64,000 bases of DNA from Cepaea nemoralis (taxonomy: Eukaryota > Mollusca > Gastropoda > Stylommatophora > Helicidae), in assembly GCA_014155875.1 (NCBI GenBank), contig JACEFZ010021730.1, positions 38,250-102,249 of the forward strand, in the 5' to 3' direction. This document shows positions 11,660 through 24,000 of the stretch, one piece after another (position 1 is the stretch's first letter; each line of letters opens with the position of its first letter). The position numbers and the translations under genes are program-made. A model generated the notes under the pieces. It ran no database searches, had not been told where the DNA came from, and saw only the letters and a program-made list of their open reading frames with translations.

Positions 11660-13060
11660 ACACATCTCCCCTCCCACACACACATCCTGCATCAACCCAC
11701 ACACACATCCCTCACCCACTCACACTTCACCCACCCATACCCACATATCCCCCACCCACCACACATCCCTCCACCCATTCACACATCTCCCCACGAACCC
11801 AGGCATCTTGCACCCACCCACACACACACACATCCCTCACCCACATCCCCACATCTCCCAAGCCACTCACACATACCCCAACCTACATTCACTCACCCAT
11901 ACACACATGCTCCACCCACCCACACATCCCCAACCACACATACATCCCGCACCAACCCACACACATCCCTTTCCCACTCACACATCATCCACCCATACCC
12001 ACACATCTTCCCATCCATCCACACATCCCCAAACACAAATTTGCCCACCCACCCACACATTTCACATCCACCCACACACCTCACCAACCACACATACATC
12101 CCCAACCCACACACACAGCCCCCACCCACACACACTATCCCACCAACACACACATCCCCATGCATACACACATCCCTCACACCCTCTACACATGCCCCAA
12201 CACACCCTCCCACACACACATTCCCCACCTACCAACACTCACACATACCACTATCCACCAACACCCACACAAACACACCAACCCAAACACACATCCCCCT
12301 CCCACATATCCCTCCCACACATCCCTCACCCACCCACATATTCCTCACCCACACATGTCCCAACCATACACTCATCCCTCCACCCACACACACACATCTC
12401 CCCACCCACCCACTCATCCCCACAACCACCCACACATCCCCCACACATTCCACACCTTTCCACCCACCCACTCACACATCCCCCACCCACACACATATCC
12501 CCATGCACACACATCCCCCATACTCCCACACACATTTCCCACCCACACACACACACACATCTCCCACCCACACACACCCCCACAATCCACTCCCCATCCA
12601 AAAATTCCCCCACCCACACATACACCCTGACCCACTTACACATCCCCCACTCACACACATATCCCCCACTCACACACACCTCCCCATCCATATACACAGC
12701 CACACCCATCCTCCAACCCATACACACACCCCTACACACACCCCAGACACCCATCCACATACCCCCACCCACACATCCACACACACACACCCCACTCACC
12801 AATACCCACCCACTCCTACACACATCCCTCATCCACACACACACACCCCATCAACCCTCACACATCCCCACCATGACACATCCCTCATCCACACAATATT
12901 CCCCCAGCCACACACAAATCCCCCACCCACACACATCTTCCAACCCACATACACATCCCCCACACACATACCCCCCACCCACAAACCCATCCCCCAACCC
13001 AAACACAATCCTCACGTCTAGACACATACATGATACCTCACATAATCACTAAAACTAATG
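11660..13060 (+). repeat. 1.4-kb C/A-rich minisatellite
   Basis: Degenerate CCCACCCACACACACATCCC-type units with almost no G or T beyond the CAT steps. The minus strand is GGGTGGGTGTGTGGGG-like and could form G-quadruplexes. The long open frames on both strands (His/Pro/Thr or Gly/Val/Cys) are composition artefacts. Confidence 0.93.
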
Positions 13061-13171
13061 TGAACGAACTCCCACATTTTACACACACATACACTGACGA
13101 TTATTGTGAACATTCTCACAAAAATGTAAAAAATTAAGAACAAATTATACACATACATTGTGTAATTAAGT

Positions 13172-13230
13172 AGTTTAACTAAAATCTGTTAATAGCATAA
13201 CTAAAATCTGTTAATAGCATAACTAAAATG
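13172..13230 (+). repeat. Final part of the AACTAAAATCTGTTAATAGC array
   Basis: Three units after the C/A-rich block, the same unit as at 11300-11345. Confidence 0.85.
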
Positions 13231-13419
13231 CTAATATTTTATATTAATTATCAAACGCTAGGATGCCTCAGCATGTGTGTGTTTGAGGACCTGTGCTCAG
13301 TGGGGCTTCTGCTGTTAACAGGTTTACTCAGTGTGCATTCTTTCTAGTGTTAGCAGCTTTTCCTCACCCCTGAATCCACTGACATGATCATCTGTGAGTC
13401 CATTGAATACCATTTCTGA

Positions 13420-14095
13420 TTTACAGTTATTACTGTCTTCATAATCCATTCTGTAGCCAGTAAGAATAATAATGGGCACATAAGGCATCCCTGTCACACT
13501 CCTCTTTTCATTCTAAATGTGTCTGCTAGTTTTCCCTTATGAAAAACTCTACATTTCATATCCTCAAATGTTGCCCTAATGAAGTTAATGATTTTCTGTG
13601 GTATCCCATAGTGCAACATCAATCTCCAAACGAATTCCCTTTCAATGCTGTCAAGGGCCTTTTCAAGTTGAGCAAATCCAATATAAAGTGGTAAATTCAA
13701 TTCATTGCTTTGCTCTGTTATTATCCCTTATGTGACTGTCTGGTCTGTGCAGGATCTGTTTGGTCAGAAGCCTCCTTGTTCATCCCTTAGTTGCTTTGTC
13801 CATGGCATCTCTTAATTTCTCTGAATACTTATTTTCACAGAAACTTACAATAACATTATTCGTCTATAATCTCCGCACTCCTGCAAGACCCCTTTCTTTA
13901 GCAGCTTCACCAGATATCCTTCCCTCCAGTCTTCTGGTATTTCTTTAAACTCTCAAAGTATGCTGAATAATTTGTACAGTAATTCAGTTGAGGTGTTTCT
14001 CTTCTTCTCCCCTTTATCTTCTACTGGAGCATAGATTGTCAACCAACATTTGCCAAAGTGTCCTATCTTTTGCTTTCTCCTGCAGCTCCCTTCAT
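13420..14095 (-). mobile_element. LINE F fragment (RT fingers and palm), degraded
   Basis: Minus-strand pieces in order: KEIPEDWREGYLVKLLKKG-like, YRRIMLL, then LEKALDSIEREFVWRLMLHY, IINFIRATFEDMKCRVFHKG and MKRGV. This is typical non-LTR RT with many stops. It directly abuts the 3' tail of LINE E. Confidence 0.75.
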
Positions 14096-14104
14096 GTTTT
14101 CCCT

Positions 14105-15135
14105 GTATCAATCAACCAATCAATCAATCAATCATGTGCCATGCTGGAAAGCGTGGGCGGTCATGACTCGCCATTTCACTCGATCACCAGTGTCGTGGAT
14201 CAGCTCAGTGTTCCTGTCTCGTCCATGCCATGTGGCCAAGCCATCCAGGTATTTTCCTCTCGGTCTTCCTCTTGGTCTGTTCCCCTCGATCTTGCCAGTT
14301 GTCACTAAGTTCTCCAATCCATTTCTTCTCATAACATGTCCAAAAAATGTTGACTGTCTACGTCTAATTTCTCTAATCAGTTTACGATGTTCATTTGTCT
14401 CCTGTAGTACTTGGTCATTGGTTTTTCTGTCTGTCCATGGTATTCTTTGCATTTTCCTCAGAAACCACATTTCTGCAGCCATCAGATGCTTTTCAGCTTG
14501 ATTGCTCATTGTCCAAGTTTCACATCCATACAAAAGAACAGGCTCTATGTATCCCCTCAACACTCTTTTTCTCGTTTCAATTGACATCTTCTTATTGGTC
14601 AGAATGTTTTCATCTTGCTAAAGGCTACCTTCGCCATGGCGATTCTTGTTCTAATCTCTTCAAGGCATCTCCCATCAGATGTTATAACTGTTCCAAGATA
14701 ATTGTACCGATTCACTTGTTGAAGAATATTTCCATTTACTTGTATATTACATTGTGGCACTTCTTCCTTCCTACTGACGACCATAACCTGAGTCTTTTTA
14801 CAATTTAATTCTAACCCCAGTTGCTCACTGTGTACAACAACCGCATCTACTAATTGTTGCAGGTCCTGCTCATTGTCTGCAATTAATACTGTATCATCTG
14901 CATATCTAATGTTATTGATGTTTCGTCCTCCAATGCTGATTCCATTTATATCCTCTACATTTCTGAAAATATTTTCACTGTACAGGGAAAAAAGATCTGG
15001 AGACATCACACATCCCTGCCTAACACCTCTCTTAATTGGCTGATACTGTCCCACTTCATTATCAATCCTTATTGCAGCTTGTTGTTTGCAATATATGTTT
15101 TTTATAAGTCTAATGTCTTTCCCATCAATTTGAAA
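14105..15135 (-). mobile_element. LINE E, RT palm to C-terminus
   Basis: Almost open minus-strand frame: DIRLIKNIYCKQQAAIRI, KRGVRQGCVMSPDLFSL, NNIRYADDTVLIAD (catalytic YADD), YNYLGTVITSDGRCLEE, LLYGCETWTMSNQAE and RGRPRGKYLDGLATWHG. The 3' tail is a short (GATT)n run at about 14107-14130. One frame change near 14590 separates two long open pieces. It is 5'-truncated where LINE C begins. Confidence 0.87.
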
Positions 15136-17048
15136 GGGGGAAGCTTCTTCCAAGAGGCCTGGGGAGCTACAGGCCAGGAAAAGATACCTGGTCAAATGCA
15201 GCTACTTTTGCCTTTGATGTTTATGAAGGGTTCCAGAGTAGACAGGAAACGATGGCGGTAGCGCTTGATCTCGAGGATGCATACAATAGAGTTCGATATG
15301 ATATTTTGATGACCGCACTGATGGAGAAGGGGGTCAATCCCTGGTTGGTGACTGGATAGCAGCCGTCCTGCATTCTCTTCGGGTTGCTCACCGTCTGGGT
15401 GCATGGACCTCAGAGCCACATATTTTAACCCCGGGACTGCCACAGGGATCTGCAGTCTCACCGGTGCTCTTTAACGTGTATATGAGCAAGATTGCAACCC
15501 TAGAAGCACCAGAGGTTGGAAGAATACTAACATTTGCAGATGATATTCTTGCATATAGGCAGTGGAGAGATAGGGAGCAAACAGCCCAGGAGTTACAGGC
15601 GACAGTAGATAAAGTGATTGACTGGTGCACAGAAATTAGTGCTGTCATCCACCCGGAAAAGGCAGCTGTTTTGTGGTGCTCTCTGGACAACAGGATTGTG
15701 AGAGCTGATGTCCCAAGCCTCGCGATAGATTGTAGAAATGTCAGCAGAGAGAACAAACTGAAGTATCTGGGGATCACATTTGACAGGAGCCTATCCTTCA
15801 AGGACCATGTGGAGACGGTTGTGACAAGATCTCAAAAGGGATTCAGTGCACTTAAAACTGGCTGCAATGGACACAGAGCAGAGAATGCTTTTCACACTAT
15901 ACCAGCACTTGATCCTCTCAGTAATTGATTATGGATTAGGACTGCTCACTGTCTCAGAGAGTCAGCTGGTGAAGTTAGAGCACATACAGAACGAAGCTAT
16001 GCGGTCATTCTGGGATGCACCAGAGACACCCCAGTTGTGTGTATGCGTTATATCCTTGGTCTGCCGACTATTGCTGGTAGGCTCGAGGTGATGCAGGCGA
16101 AGGCATACTTCAGAGTAGCTGCAGACACAGACCACCCACTGCATGAGGTGCTGGACGCAGTTATGGGTCAGCGACTGATAAGAGGGAAATCGTGGATGGT
16201 TCAGGCGGAGGATGCGATCAGACAGGCGAGGAGAGGAGTGGGTCAGAGTTCCAGCGGAGCAGTCAGACTTGTGCAGAGTTATAATCACATTAAGCTGGGA
16301 GTGCAGGGAGTGGCCAGCAGGGGCCATGGAAGTGGAAATCCAGCAACTAATTCAGGACAATGCTCACTCGGGTGATGTGATTATCTACATAGATGGTTCG
16401 GTGTCAAGAGGTGAGAGAAGTGGCTGGGGGTTCATAGCCAAAGCTAATGGTCGACTTTTGGTGCAGGAGAGCCTGGCATATGATACCACAACATCCAGCT
16501 TAAGAATGGAGGTGGAGGCAGTCACTGCGGCTCTCCGCTATATGGGGAAAATGACACACACACACACACATCGTGATTTTAACTGACTCAGAAAGCATGC
16601 TGACGAGGGTAAGGCGGGCAGGCTTCGTGCGGAGTGGCTTGCTTCGCTTTGGAGGTCACGGGTGACAAGCATCACCTGGATCTTTTCTCTGGGGCATGCC
16701 AATGTGCTGGGAAATGAACAGGCGGACAGATTGGCTGGCTCTGCAGAACTTGGTGGAGTATTGATACATGACAGGGCAGACGTGGTTGCAGCCTTGTGGG
16801 AGCATGTGTACACCTCGGAGGAGCAAATGGATTACCATGGTCTGGCAAGAATGAGACAGCGAGGAGTGACGAGGGGATCTGGCCGACGCTCAGCACTCAG
16901 AGGAAAGGCGAGACGGACATATAATCAGATTGCTACTGGTACTATTCGTGTTGGAACTCTTCGCTGGCTGCTGAGGATGGGGACGGAGCGCTTATGGGAA
17001 TGCCCCGAATGCTGTGATGTCGATTCCTAAATCAATTAATCAATCAAT
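15136..17048 (+). mobile_element. LINE C with RT and RNase H
   Basis: Frame pieces: RPGKDTWSNAATFAFDVYEG, VALDLEDAYNRVRYDIL, GLPQGSAVSPVLFNVYMS, LTFADDILAY (FADD), KYLGITFDRSLSFKDHV, then an RNase H domain with IIYIDGSVSRG (Asp), MEVEAVTAALR (Glu), ILTDSES (Asp) and NEQADRLAG (Asp), and the C-terminal WECPECCDVDS. An (AATC)n tail follows. Several frameshifts, including an expanded (CA)n within RNase H at 16555-16572, make it inactive. Confidence 0.88.
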
Positions 17049-17159
17049 CTACTCAGCTCATGAGCTCTGCACTGGTGATTCTGTCATACCAACTTAGTCC
17101 CATTATTCTGTGTAGGCACCAATCAGTAATTGTTAATAATTCTCTTAGTCATTCTCCAT

Positions 17160-17312
17160 AATACTTCTTCTTCTGTGTTCATCCGGAGAGTTTTTTCAGA
17201 CGTGATTGCATTGTGCCTGTTTACAGCAGAGCTGCGTTCTTGCGCTGTTAGGCCGACACATCTGATGTCTGCGGGCATTTGTTGACCAGGTTAACCTTCC
17301 CGGATTCTCCAT
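17160..17312 (-). mobile_element. SINE5-like repeat with CTT-type end
   Basis: CTTCTTCTGTGTTCATCCGG, TGTGCCTGTTTACAGCAGAG, GCGGGCATTTGTTGACCAGG. Copies recur at 44535, 46435 and 48180. Orientation is inferred from the (GAA)n tail on the minus strand. Confidence 0.7.
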
Positions 17313-17507
17313 ATTACTACTGTTTTAACATTGAAGTTAAATATTCTCAGTTTGATGCTAAGTTTAATTTCTTTTGACTTCCACAAATGTCCTAATGCTA
17401 TGAAAGCTCCGCTTGTGGTTTGTATTCTTATTTTAATGCATCTATCTGTTCTCCATATTTATCTTCATTACTACCTAACTGGGTGCATTATGTGAGGTTT
17501 CACCAAA

Positions 17508-17914
17508 GGAGACTGATTTTGTTCTGATCTATTACATCTTGATTACTCTGTGAACTAATGAGAAAACTGATTTTGCTCTAATCTATTACAGCTTGATCAC
17601 TCTGTGAACTAATGAGAAAACTGATTTTGTTCTGATCTATTACATCTTGATTACTCTGTGAACTAATGAGAAAATTGATTTTGCTTTAATCTATTACAGC
17701 TTGATTACTCTATGAACTAATGAGAAAACTGATTTTATACTGAACTATTACAGCTTGATTACTCTGTTAAATAATTAGAAAACTCTGATTTTGTTCTTAA
17801 CTACTGCAGCTCTATGAACTAATGAGAAAATTGTAATTATGCTGTGAACAACAACAGCTTGATTACTTTGTGAACTAATGAGAAAACAATTTGATTTTGT
17901 TCTGAACTGCTCCA
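17508..17914 (+). repeat. Tandem array (period about 54 bp) abutting CYBC1 exon 1
   Basis: About eight diverged units of the form GAAAACTGATTTTGTTCTG, then ATCTATTACAG, then CTTGATCACTCTGTGAAC. The last unit runs directly into exon 1, where GAACTGCTCCAG then CTTGATCACTT leads to the start codon. Most units therefore carry a pyrimidine-tract-plus-CAG acceptor-like motif. Confidence 0.88.
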
Positions 17915-17938
17915 GCTTGATCACTTCATGCGGCAGCC

Positions 17939-18026
17939 ATGGGCTACATGAGCATTAAGAAGCTAACTGACACACAATTGTGCCTGCTTCGGGAACCCAC
18001 TTTCCTCTCCAAGGCTGTTTTTGTAG
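17939..18026 (+). CDS. CYBC1: CYBC1 coding exon 1
   Basis: Codes residues 1-29 plus one base of codon 30 (phase 1) and ends GTAG|GTAAGC. A short upstream ATG at 17928 opens a frame that stops inside the exon (cgg cag cca tgg gct aca tga). It is an overlapping uORF that could lower translation. A candidate acceptor, TGAACTGCTCCAG, ends at 17914 and would make this the second exon of the transcript. Tandem arrays abut both sides. Confidence 0.82.
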
Positions 18027-21000
18027 GTAAGCTGTTTGAGTAGATAAGCTGTGTGTATCCCTAAGCTATGTGTGTGTAGGTAAGCTGTGTGTGTAGGTAA
18101 GCTGTTTGTGTAGGTAAGCTGTTTGTGTGTGGGTAAGCTGTTTTTGTAGGTAAGCTGTGTGTGTAGGTAAGCTGTGTGTGTAGGTAAGCTGTTTGTGTAG
18201 GTAAGCTGTGTGTGTAGGTAAGCTGTGCCAGTGCTGTTGCATGCAGGAACCTCTTGTATGTTTGTGATAATCATCGTCATGATTATCATGTGCCCTGCCA
18301 ACTGTCATAGGCATTCATGTCTCTCCACAGACCTCAGTCCTTGCTATTCTAGACCTATTTTTTTATGATATTCCTCCATGCCACCACTTTAGGCCATCCA
18401 GCATCATTTCTCTGGATATTCCTCTGCCTCTTCTCCGGCTGATCTTTCCAGTCATCACGATGTTTTCCAGAGCCTCTCTTCTCTTTTCTGAATGATCAAA
18501 GTGATATGACAGAATCACTAGTTTAGGACTTTTGGAAACAGAAACAAGAAGTCAAATCCCAGTCAGTAACAATAGAGTAAAGGACCATTTTACACCTTGA
18601 GGCCTTTCAGATATCTGGTGCTTGCCCAATATTTATATAGGCCACTTGGCAGTCCAGGGGCAAAGTGGTCAATATCCCACTGGCCGTTTTTACTTCCTAA
18701 GACATTTCCTGGTACAGTGTTAGATTTGGTTGACTTTTACAAAATCCTGCCTGGTGTGACTTGGAATCCATGGGCCAGCAGGCAAGAGTACCTGCCAGTG
18801 ACACAACGTGAAAATCAATGCAACACTCTTGAAATTACAACGTGAAAGAAGTAACAATGCCAAAATAATACGATCTCTTTTATTGGAATGCAGAAGACAA
18901 AAACATTGACATATAATAAAGAAATTTGAAGTAGCTAACTTGAAAAGGATATCACTAAATATCAGTGAAATGCTGTTGTTAGGTTGCTCTTTAGTTTGGT
19001 GGAGCTTTTAGTTCAGTCTTGAGCCAGTATATCCTTAACAGAGAAACAGGCTCAGCAGTTTGTTGTTCGTTTAGGTCACATGTGCATAGTGGTGAAGCAG
19101 ATTTACAAAGTCTATTTGTGTGTTTACAAGGGGTATTACCTTAAGTCTCACCGAACAGGAAGCCAATATTTAGGACCAATGTTTCCAAACATTGATGGTG
19201 GGAAGTCAGTATTTGCGGCTATTTGTTTTGTTTTAATAATGGTATTTAAATAACCACTTTATAACTCTGTGTAGCATCTCTGTGGTTGTGACAAACACTT
19301 AAAAAAGGATTGGTCTTTAAGCTTTGTGTGGAAACCAGGAGAAATCCAATGCTAGACATTTCAAACTATTACATCCTTTAAGAGTTAAAAACTAGGACAG
19401 AGTGATTTAATGTGTTTATACTGGGTGATTTGCTTAAGTACAATTCTTTTAGTACTGGGTAACTTGCTTAAGTAAAATTTGTTTAGTACTGTTTGACTTA
19501 CAATTTTTATGTTATTGTTTTGTTGTCTTTTTGTTTCTCTTCTACCACAGGATTCTACATTGGTGTTGTGGGTATAATTGTGTTTGGATCAGGTAAGATT
19601 TGTTCATTGTTTATAAGTTAATTATTATTTTGTCTTGTTTAAATGGCTTATCATCAAGTGCCATATCTGCATGGGAAGTTGGTCTTAAAGCGTCTCCAGC
19701 ACTTCATCTCTTGTGTTTTCATGATGAATTTATTCAGGATTTTTCCGTTGTTTGTCCATCAAAAATGATGATGACCATTTATTTCATCCAGTGGGGTTGA
19801 AAGTATGGAGCCGTGAGTTCTAAGATGGCTGGTAAGGCCTATTTTGGCTCGAAATGTTCTTTGACAATGTGGGCAAAGAATACACGACATTACTGGAGGA
19901 TCTCCTGCAATGGTTTTTCAGTCCAGCCTGTTTTTCACAGCTCTTGCTAGTGCATTGCTTGACACTGTCTGCTCATATATAATTTTGTCTTCCCCTTCTC
20001 TTCTTACCATCAATTTCTTCTCCAGTGCATTGTTAAAGAAGGATCTGTGTTTCTTTATATGCCTGAAGAACTTTCATTATTTTACCTTGATCTCATTTAA
20101 TAATGTTTTGTTCGTTCCTAGTTGTAATATTCCTTTGTTTGTTTTATTCTCCTGCCATGATATTCTTGCTACTCGTCTATTAAACCACATGTTTACAGTT
20201 TCAGTTTAACCCACAGATTGCTTGTTCATTGTCCGTGTTTCTACACCATACAATAATTAAGAGTATATGTGACACTTTATAATTCTTAATTTTAATATTG
20301 TTCTGATTGACAAGGAAACACTATTAATTAGACAGAATTCCCTAATTATGAACAAGCCAACAATCTCCTGAAGTTGGCTCCTTTTTTTCAGAAGAATTAT
20401 TCTAAGGGGATGGTCCCAATAGCTTGGGAGAATGGGACTTTGTTTGGGTGACAGGAGACAAGTAGATCAGGTGATCCCTGCACACAGATAAACCTAAAAA
20501 AGGCACTCAGATTAACCTGTCACATACACTTCTATCATTTAAAGACAGTTTCTAGCCGCCCTTTACCACCCCCCTCCCCCAACAAATCTTCCGGACACAT
20601 TCTCACTCATGCAGGCTTTTCACAATAACCAAGAATGGAGTTAGTGGCATATCCTTCACAGGACATCGCAGTCAACCCCTGTATGTTTGTCTGTTTGTAA
20701 TTTCTTGGCAAGTTCACATTCAGTAGTTTGCCATTGCTTTCTGAACAACGGGAACTCATAGCATTGTTTAAAAATTAGTGCAAGGCAGTCTGCTGCCAAA
20801 TCACCAGCAGCTGTGTTTTGAACGTCGTGTGCAGGATTACCAATTGCTTCCGTAATCACTTCACCATAGAGCCAGTTAAGAGTGGAGAGTTGGCTAGAAA
20901 GGTATAAAAGTATATTATAATGAATTTTGAATAGCTTGAAACTGAATGAAATCCTACAAGGGAAGTTTTGATAATTAGCAGTCACTCTTATTATTGTAGA

Positions 21001-24000
21001 TGTTGGTAGCAGGATAGTGGCAAAAAGTGGTTGACCTGTGGACAGAACACATTCACTTGACAAGCTTGTGGTGATCTGAGTGTTCATTGTCTGTGACAAG
21101 CTTGTGATCATCTGAGTGTTCATTGTCTGTGACAAGCTTGTAATCATCTGAGTGTTCATTGTCTGTGACAAGCTTGTGGTCATCTGAGTGTTCATTGTCT
21201 GTGACAAGCTTGTGGTGATCTGAGTGTTCATTGTCTGTGACAAGCTTGTGGTGATCTGAATGTTCATTGTCTGTGACAAGCTTATGGTGATCTGAGTGTT
21301 CATTGTCTGTGACAAGCTTGTGATCATCTGAGTGTTCATTGTCTGTGACAAGCTTATGGCGATCTGAGTGTTTATTGTCTGTGACAAGCTTGTGATCATC
21401 TGAGTGTTCATTGTCTGTGACAAGCTTGTGGTCATCTGAATGTTCATCTGAGACAATGCTTGTGGTGATCTGAGTGTTCATTATCTGAGACAAGCTTGTG
21501 ATCATCTGAGTGTTCATTGTCTGTGAAAAGCTTGTGGTCATCTCAGTGTTCATTGTGTGAGCACAGAATTGTTCTGGTGATAGGCCACCCATTGGAGTTT
21601 TGGTGACTGGTTGAGAAACACAACTCTGCTGTGTGTGTTTGCTGAGAGCCTTTCTTACCCACCACCCTGCGACAGTATGCTAACTTATTTGTTTAGAAGT
21701 GAGAACCTGTTTCATATTGTGTAATGTTAATTTAATCATTTCTATCCTTTTCCTAATTTCTACTCCACATATGCCATTATGTTATTAATTGTCCTAGGTA
21801 AGTAAAACTTGTGATTTGTTTAAGTGTTTCCATTCACTGTAATTTTCAAAATTGACTTAATGGTATCTTTGTTGATATTGATACTCACACAATTCTAAAT
21901 TTTCACAGTATTCTAAGTTTTCACAGTATTCTATATATTCTAATTGTATACACTCTAGCCAACTCTCCACTCTTGGTTATTGTGAATGGGGTGTGCGAGT
22001 AGGGATGTGTCGTGAAGATCTGAGAAATGTCTTTGTATTTATGTCTAAGCCATTTTCATTGATTAGTTGCTATACTTGATTGAACATATCTCATAGATCC
22101 TGTTCTGTTTCATCCTACACAGCTGCATGCTCTGCTTACCTTACGTTGGCGGATTGATTATCCGCCAATGTCAAGTGCTGGTTTCCTCTATCAGTTTGAA
22201 TATACTGTGTATAAATATCGAACAAACAGTGGGATAATACAACTTTTATCTCACATCCCTCTTTACATTGAGTGGTTATATATTCTTTATGAGTCACTTT
22301 TTGCTGTATATTCTGTGTGTGTGTGTTTTTGTTTTTTTAATGTTGCATATCCCTTGCAAGACGTTGCAGTCAATACCAGCATTTTTCAGCTGCTGTTGAT
22401 GTACTAGACAAATTTTTACGTTCAGTAGTTTGTCATTGCTTTCTGAACGACCGGCTCCCATACCAACACGTTATAACACAACGCGACACGGTCTGATGCA
22501 CAAATCGGTCGCGGCTGACGTTTCGAACGTCTGGTAAGCGGCTCACGAACCGCGTTCGCAAGCCTTTGGTCACGGATACCGGCATATTCTGTCTACTAGC
22601 TTGTTATTTTTTTCTGTGTCTTAGGGGCAGTGAACAGTTTCGCAATCCAAACATACAGGGTTTGAGATCAGCCGCAGGTTATTTGGGAGCAGATCACTTT
22701 TGCGTTGATTTTCACAGTGGGATGAGCGGTGGTTGTTCAGAAAGCAAAGGCAAACTACTAAATTGTCTAGAAATTCACAAGCAGTCAATAAATGTTTGGG
22801 TTGATTGTGACCTATTGTAAAGGACATACACCTAACTTTAACTGCCACTGTATCAGTGTACGTTACTATTTCTGCATGTGAACCAGACATGGTATTTTTT
22901 GCTCTTATGTATTGTATGTTCCTTGATTTTAACCAAATTCAATTTACCTTTCTGTCTCTGTCTCTTTTTATCACTCTCTTCCTCTCTGTCTCTTTCTCTC
23001 TCTTCCTCTGTGTTAGTGGTTTGAAGTGCCTCGGAGTAGTGGTATCCACGTCTCACTGATCAGTGTCAGCTTCGCATTCATTAAGGGACAACATTTTCAG
23101 AGAGTAAAATGACATGAAAGCGACAGTTTAAAAAAGGGATAACAATAGACTTTTTTTTGGGGAATCAAAGCTTGCAAGAAAAAAATGCATTAAAATTGTT
23201 GGATGCTCCACTAAGAATGTGCCTCGTGACAAATGAACTAAACACTTCTTACATTACACAATCCCTGAGACTACAACTTGGCGCCCGTATGTATTGTTGC
23301 GCACGTAAAAAATCCCTTGGCAGTTGGAAATCGAAAAAGAGTAGCCTAACGGCGCTGCCTGGGCAAAATTTCGAGTTAAAAATCTACCCAAAGTATTTCA
23401 GGATCCTCGCCGATGCAACAGAGTTCGTGCGTTGAGCTGAGTTTCTCCAGACTCAGGTTTGAGTTAGGAGGAAAACGGAGCACTTATGGGTTAAACCGTG
23501 TGCCATGATGTTGATCCAACGACTAGACTAAACTAAACTACAACTTGGAATAGGGTATTTACTTATAGAAAATCTTAACTGTGCTGAATGTCAGAAGTGT
23601 AATATATACTGCATTATCTAATAGACTGCATGAAATATGAACAACAATGGATACCAATTATAGCATAACGTAAACCAATAGAATGAACCAAAAACAACAT
23701 GTTAAAGTCACCTCTAGAGAGCTGCAAATCAGGATTAAGCAATACATTTATTGAAACAAAAACACCTATATAGGATCATGCTTGCAATGTAAAATATTAA
23801 CAATCATTTAGCGACAAGTTGTAATTACAAAAGCAGGATGGTCAAGTAAAAGACTCTTTCTCCATGCCTTAAAGTGTATTGGGCGTATGGTGCTAATGCC
23901 ACTAGTTTTGTCAACCAATTGTCACTTAGTTGATGATGTGGTCAATAGCACATATCCCTACACAATATGCAATCAAATTAATTTAAAATCACAAGTAAAC

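Noticed and set aside
11579..13052. Very long His/Pro/Thr-rich and Gly/Val/Cys-rich open frames
   Set aside because: They are translations of the C/A-rich minisatellite, open in several frames on both strands because the repeat lacks stop-codon words.
17963..18314. Minus-strand frames with LPTHTAYLHTQLTY repeats
   Set aside because: They are the reverse of the 17-bp donor-site array next to CYBC1 exon 1.
20656..21592. Minus-strand frames of 266 and 179 codons
   Set aside because: A 36-bp repeat keeps the frames open. The non-repeat part is an antisense SINE2 fragment.
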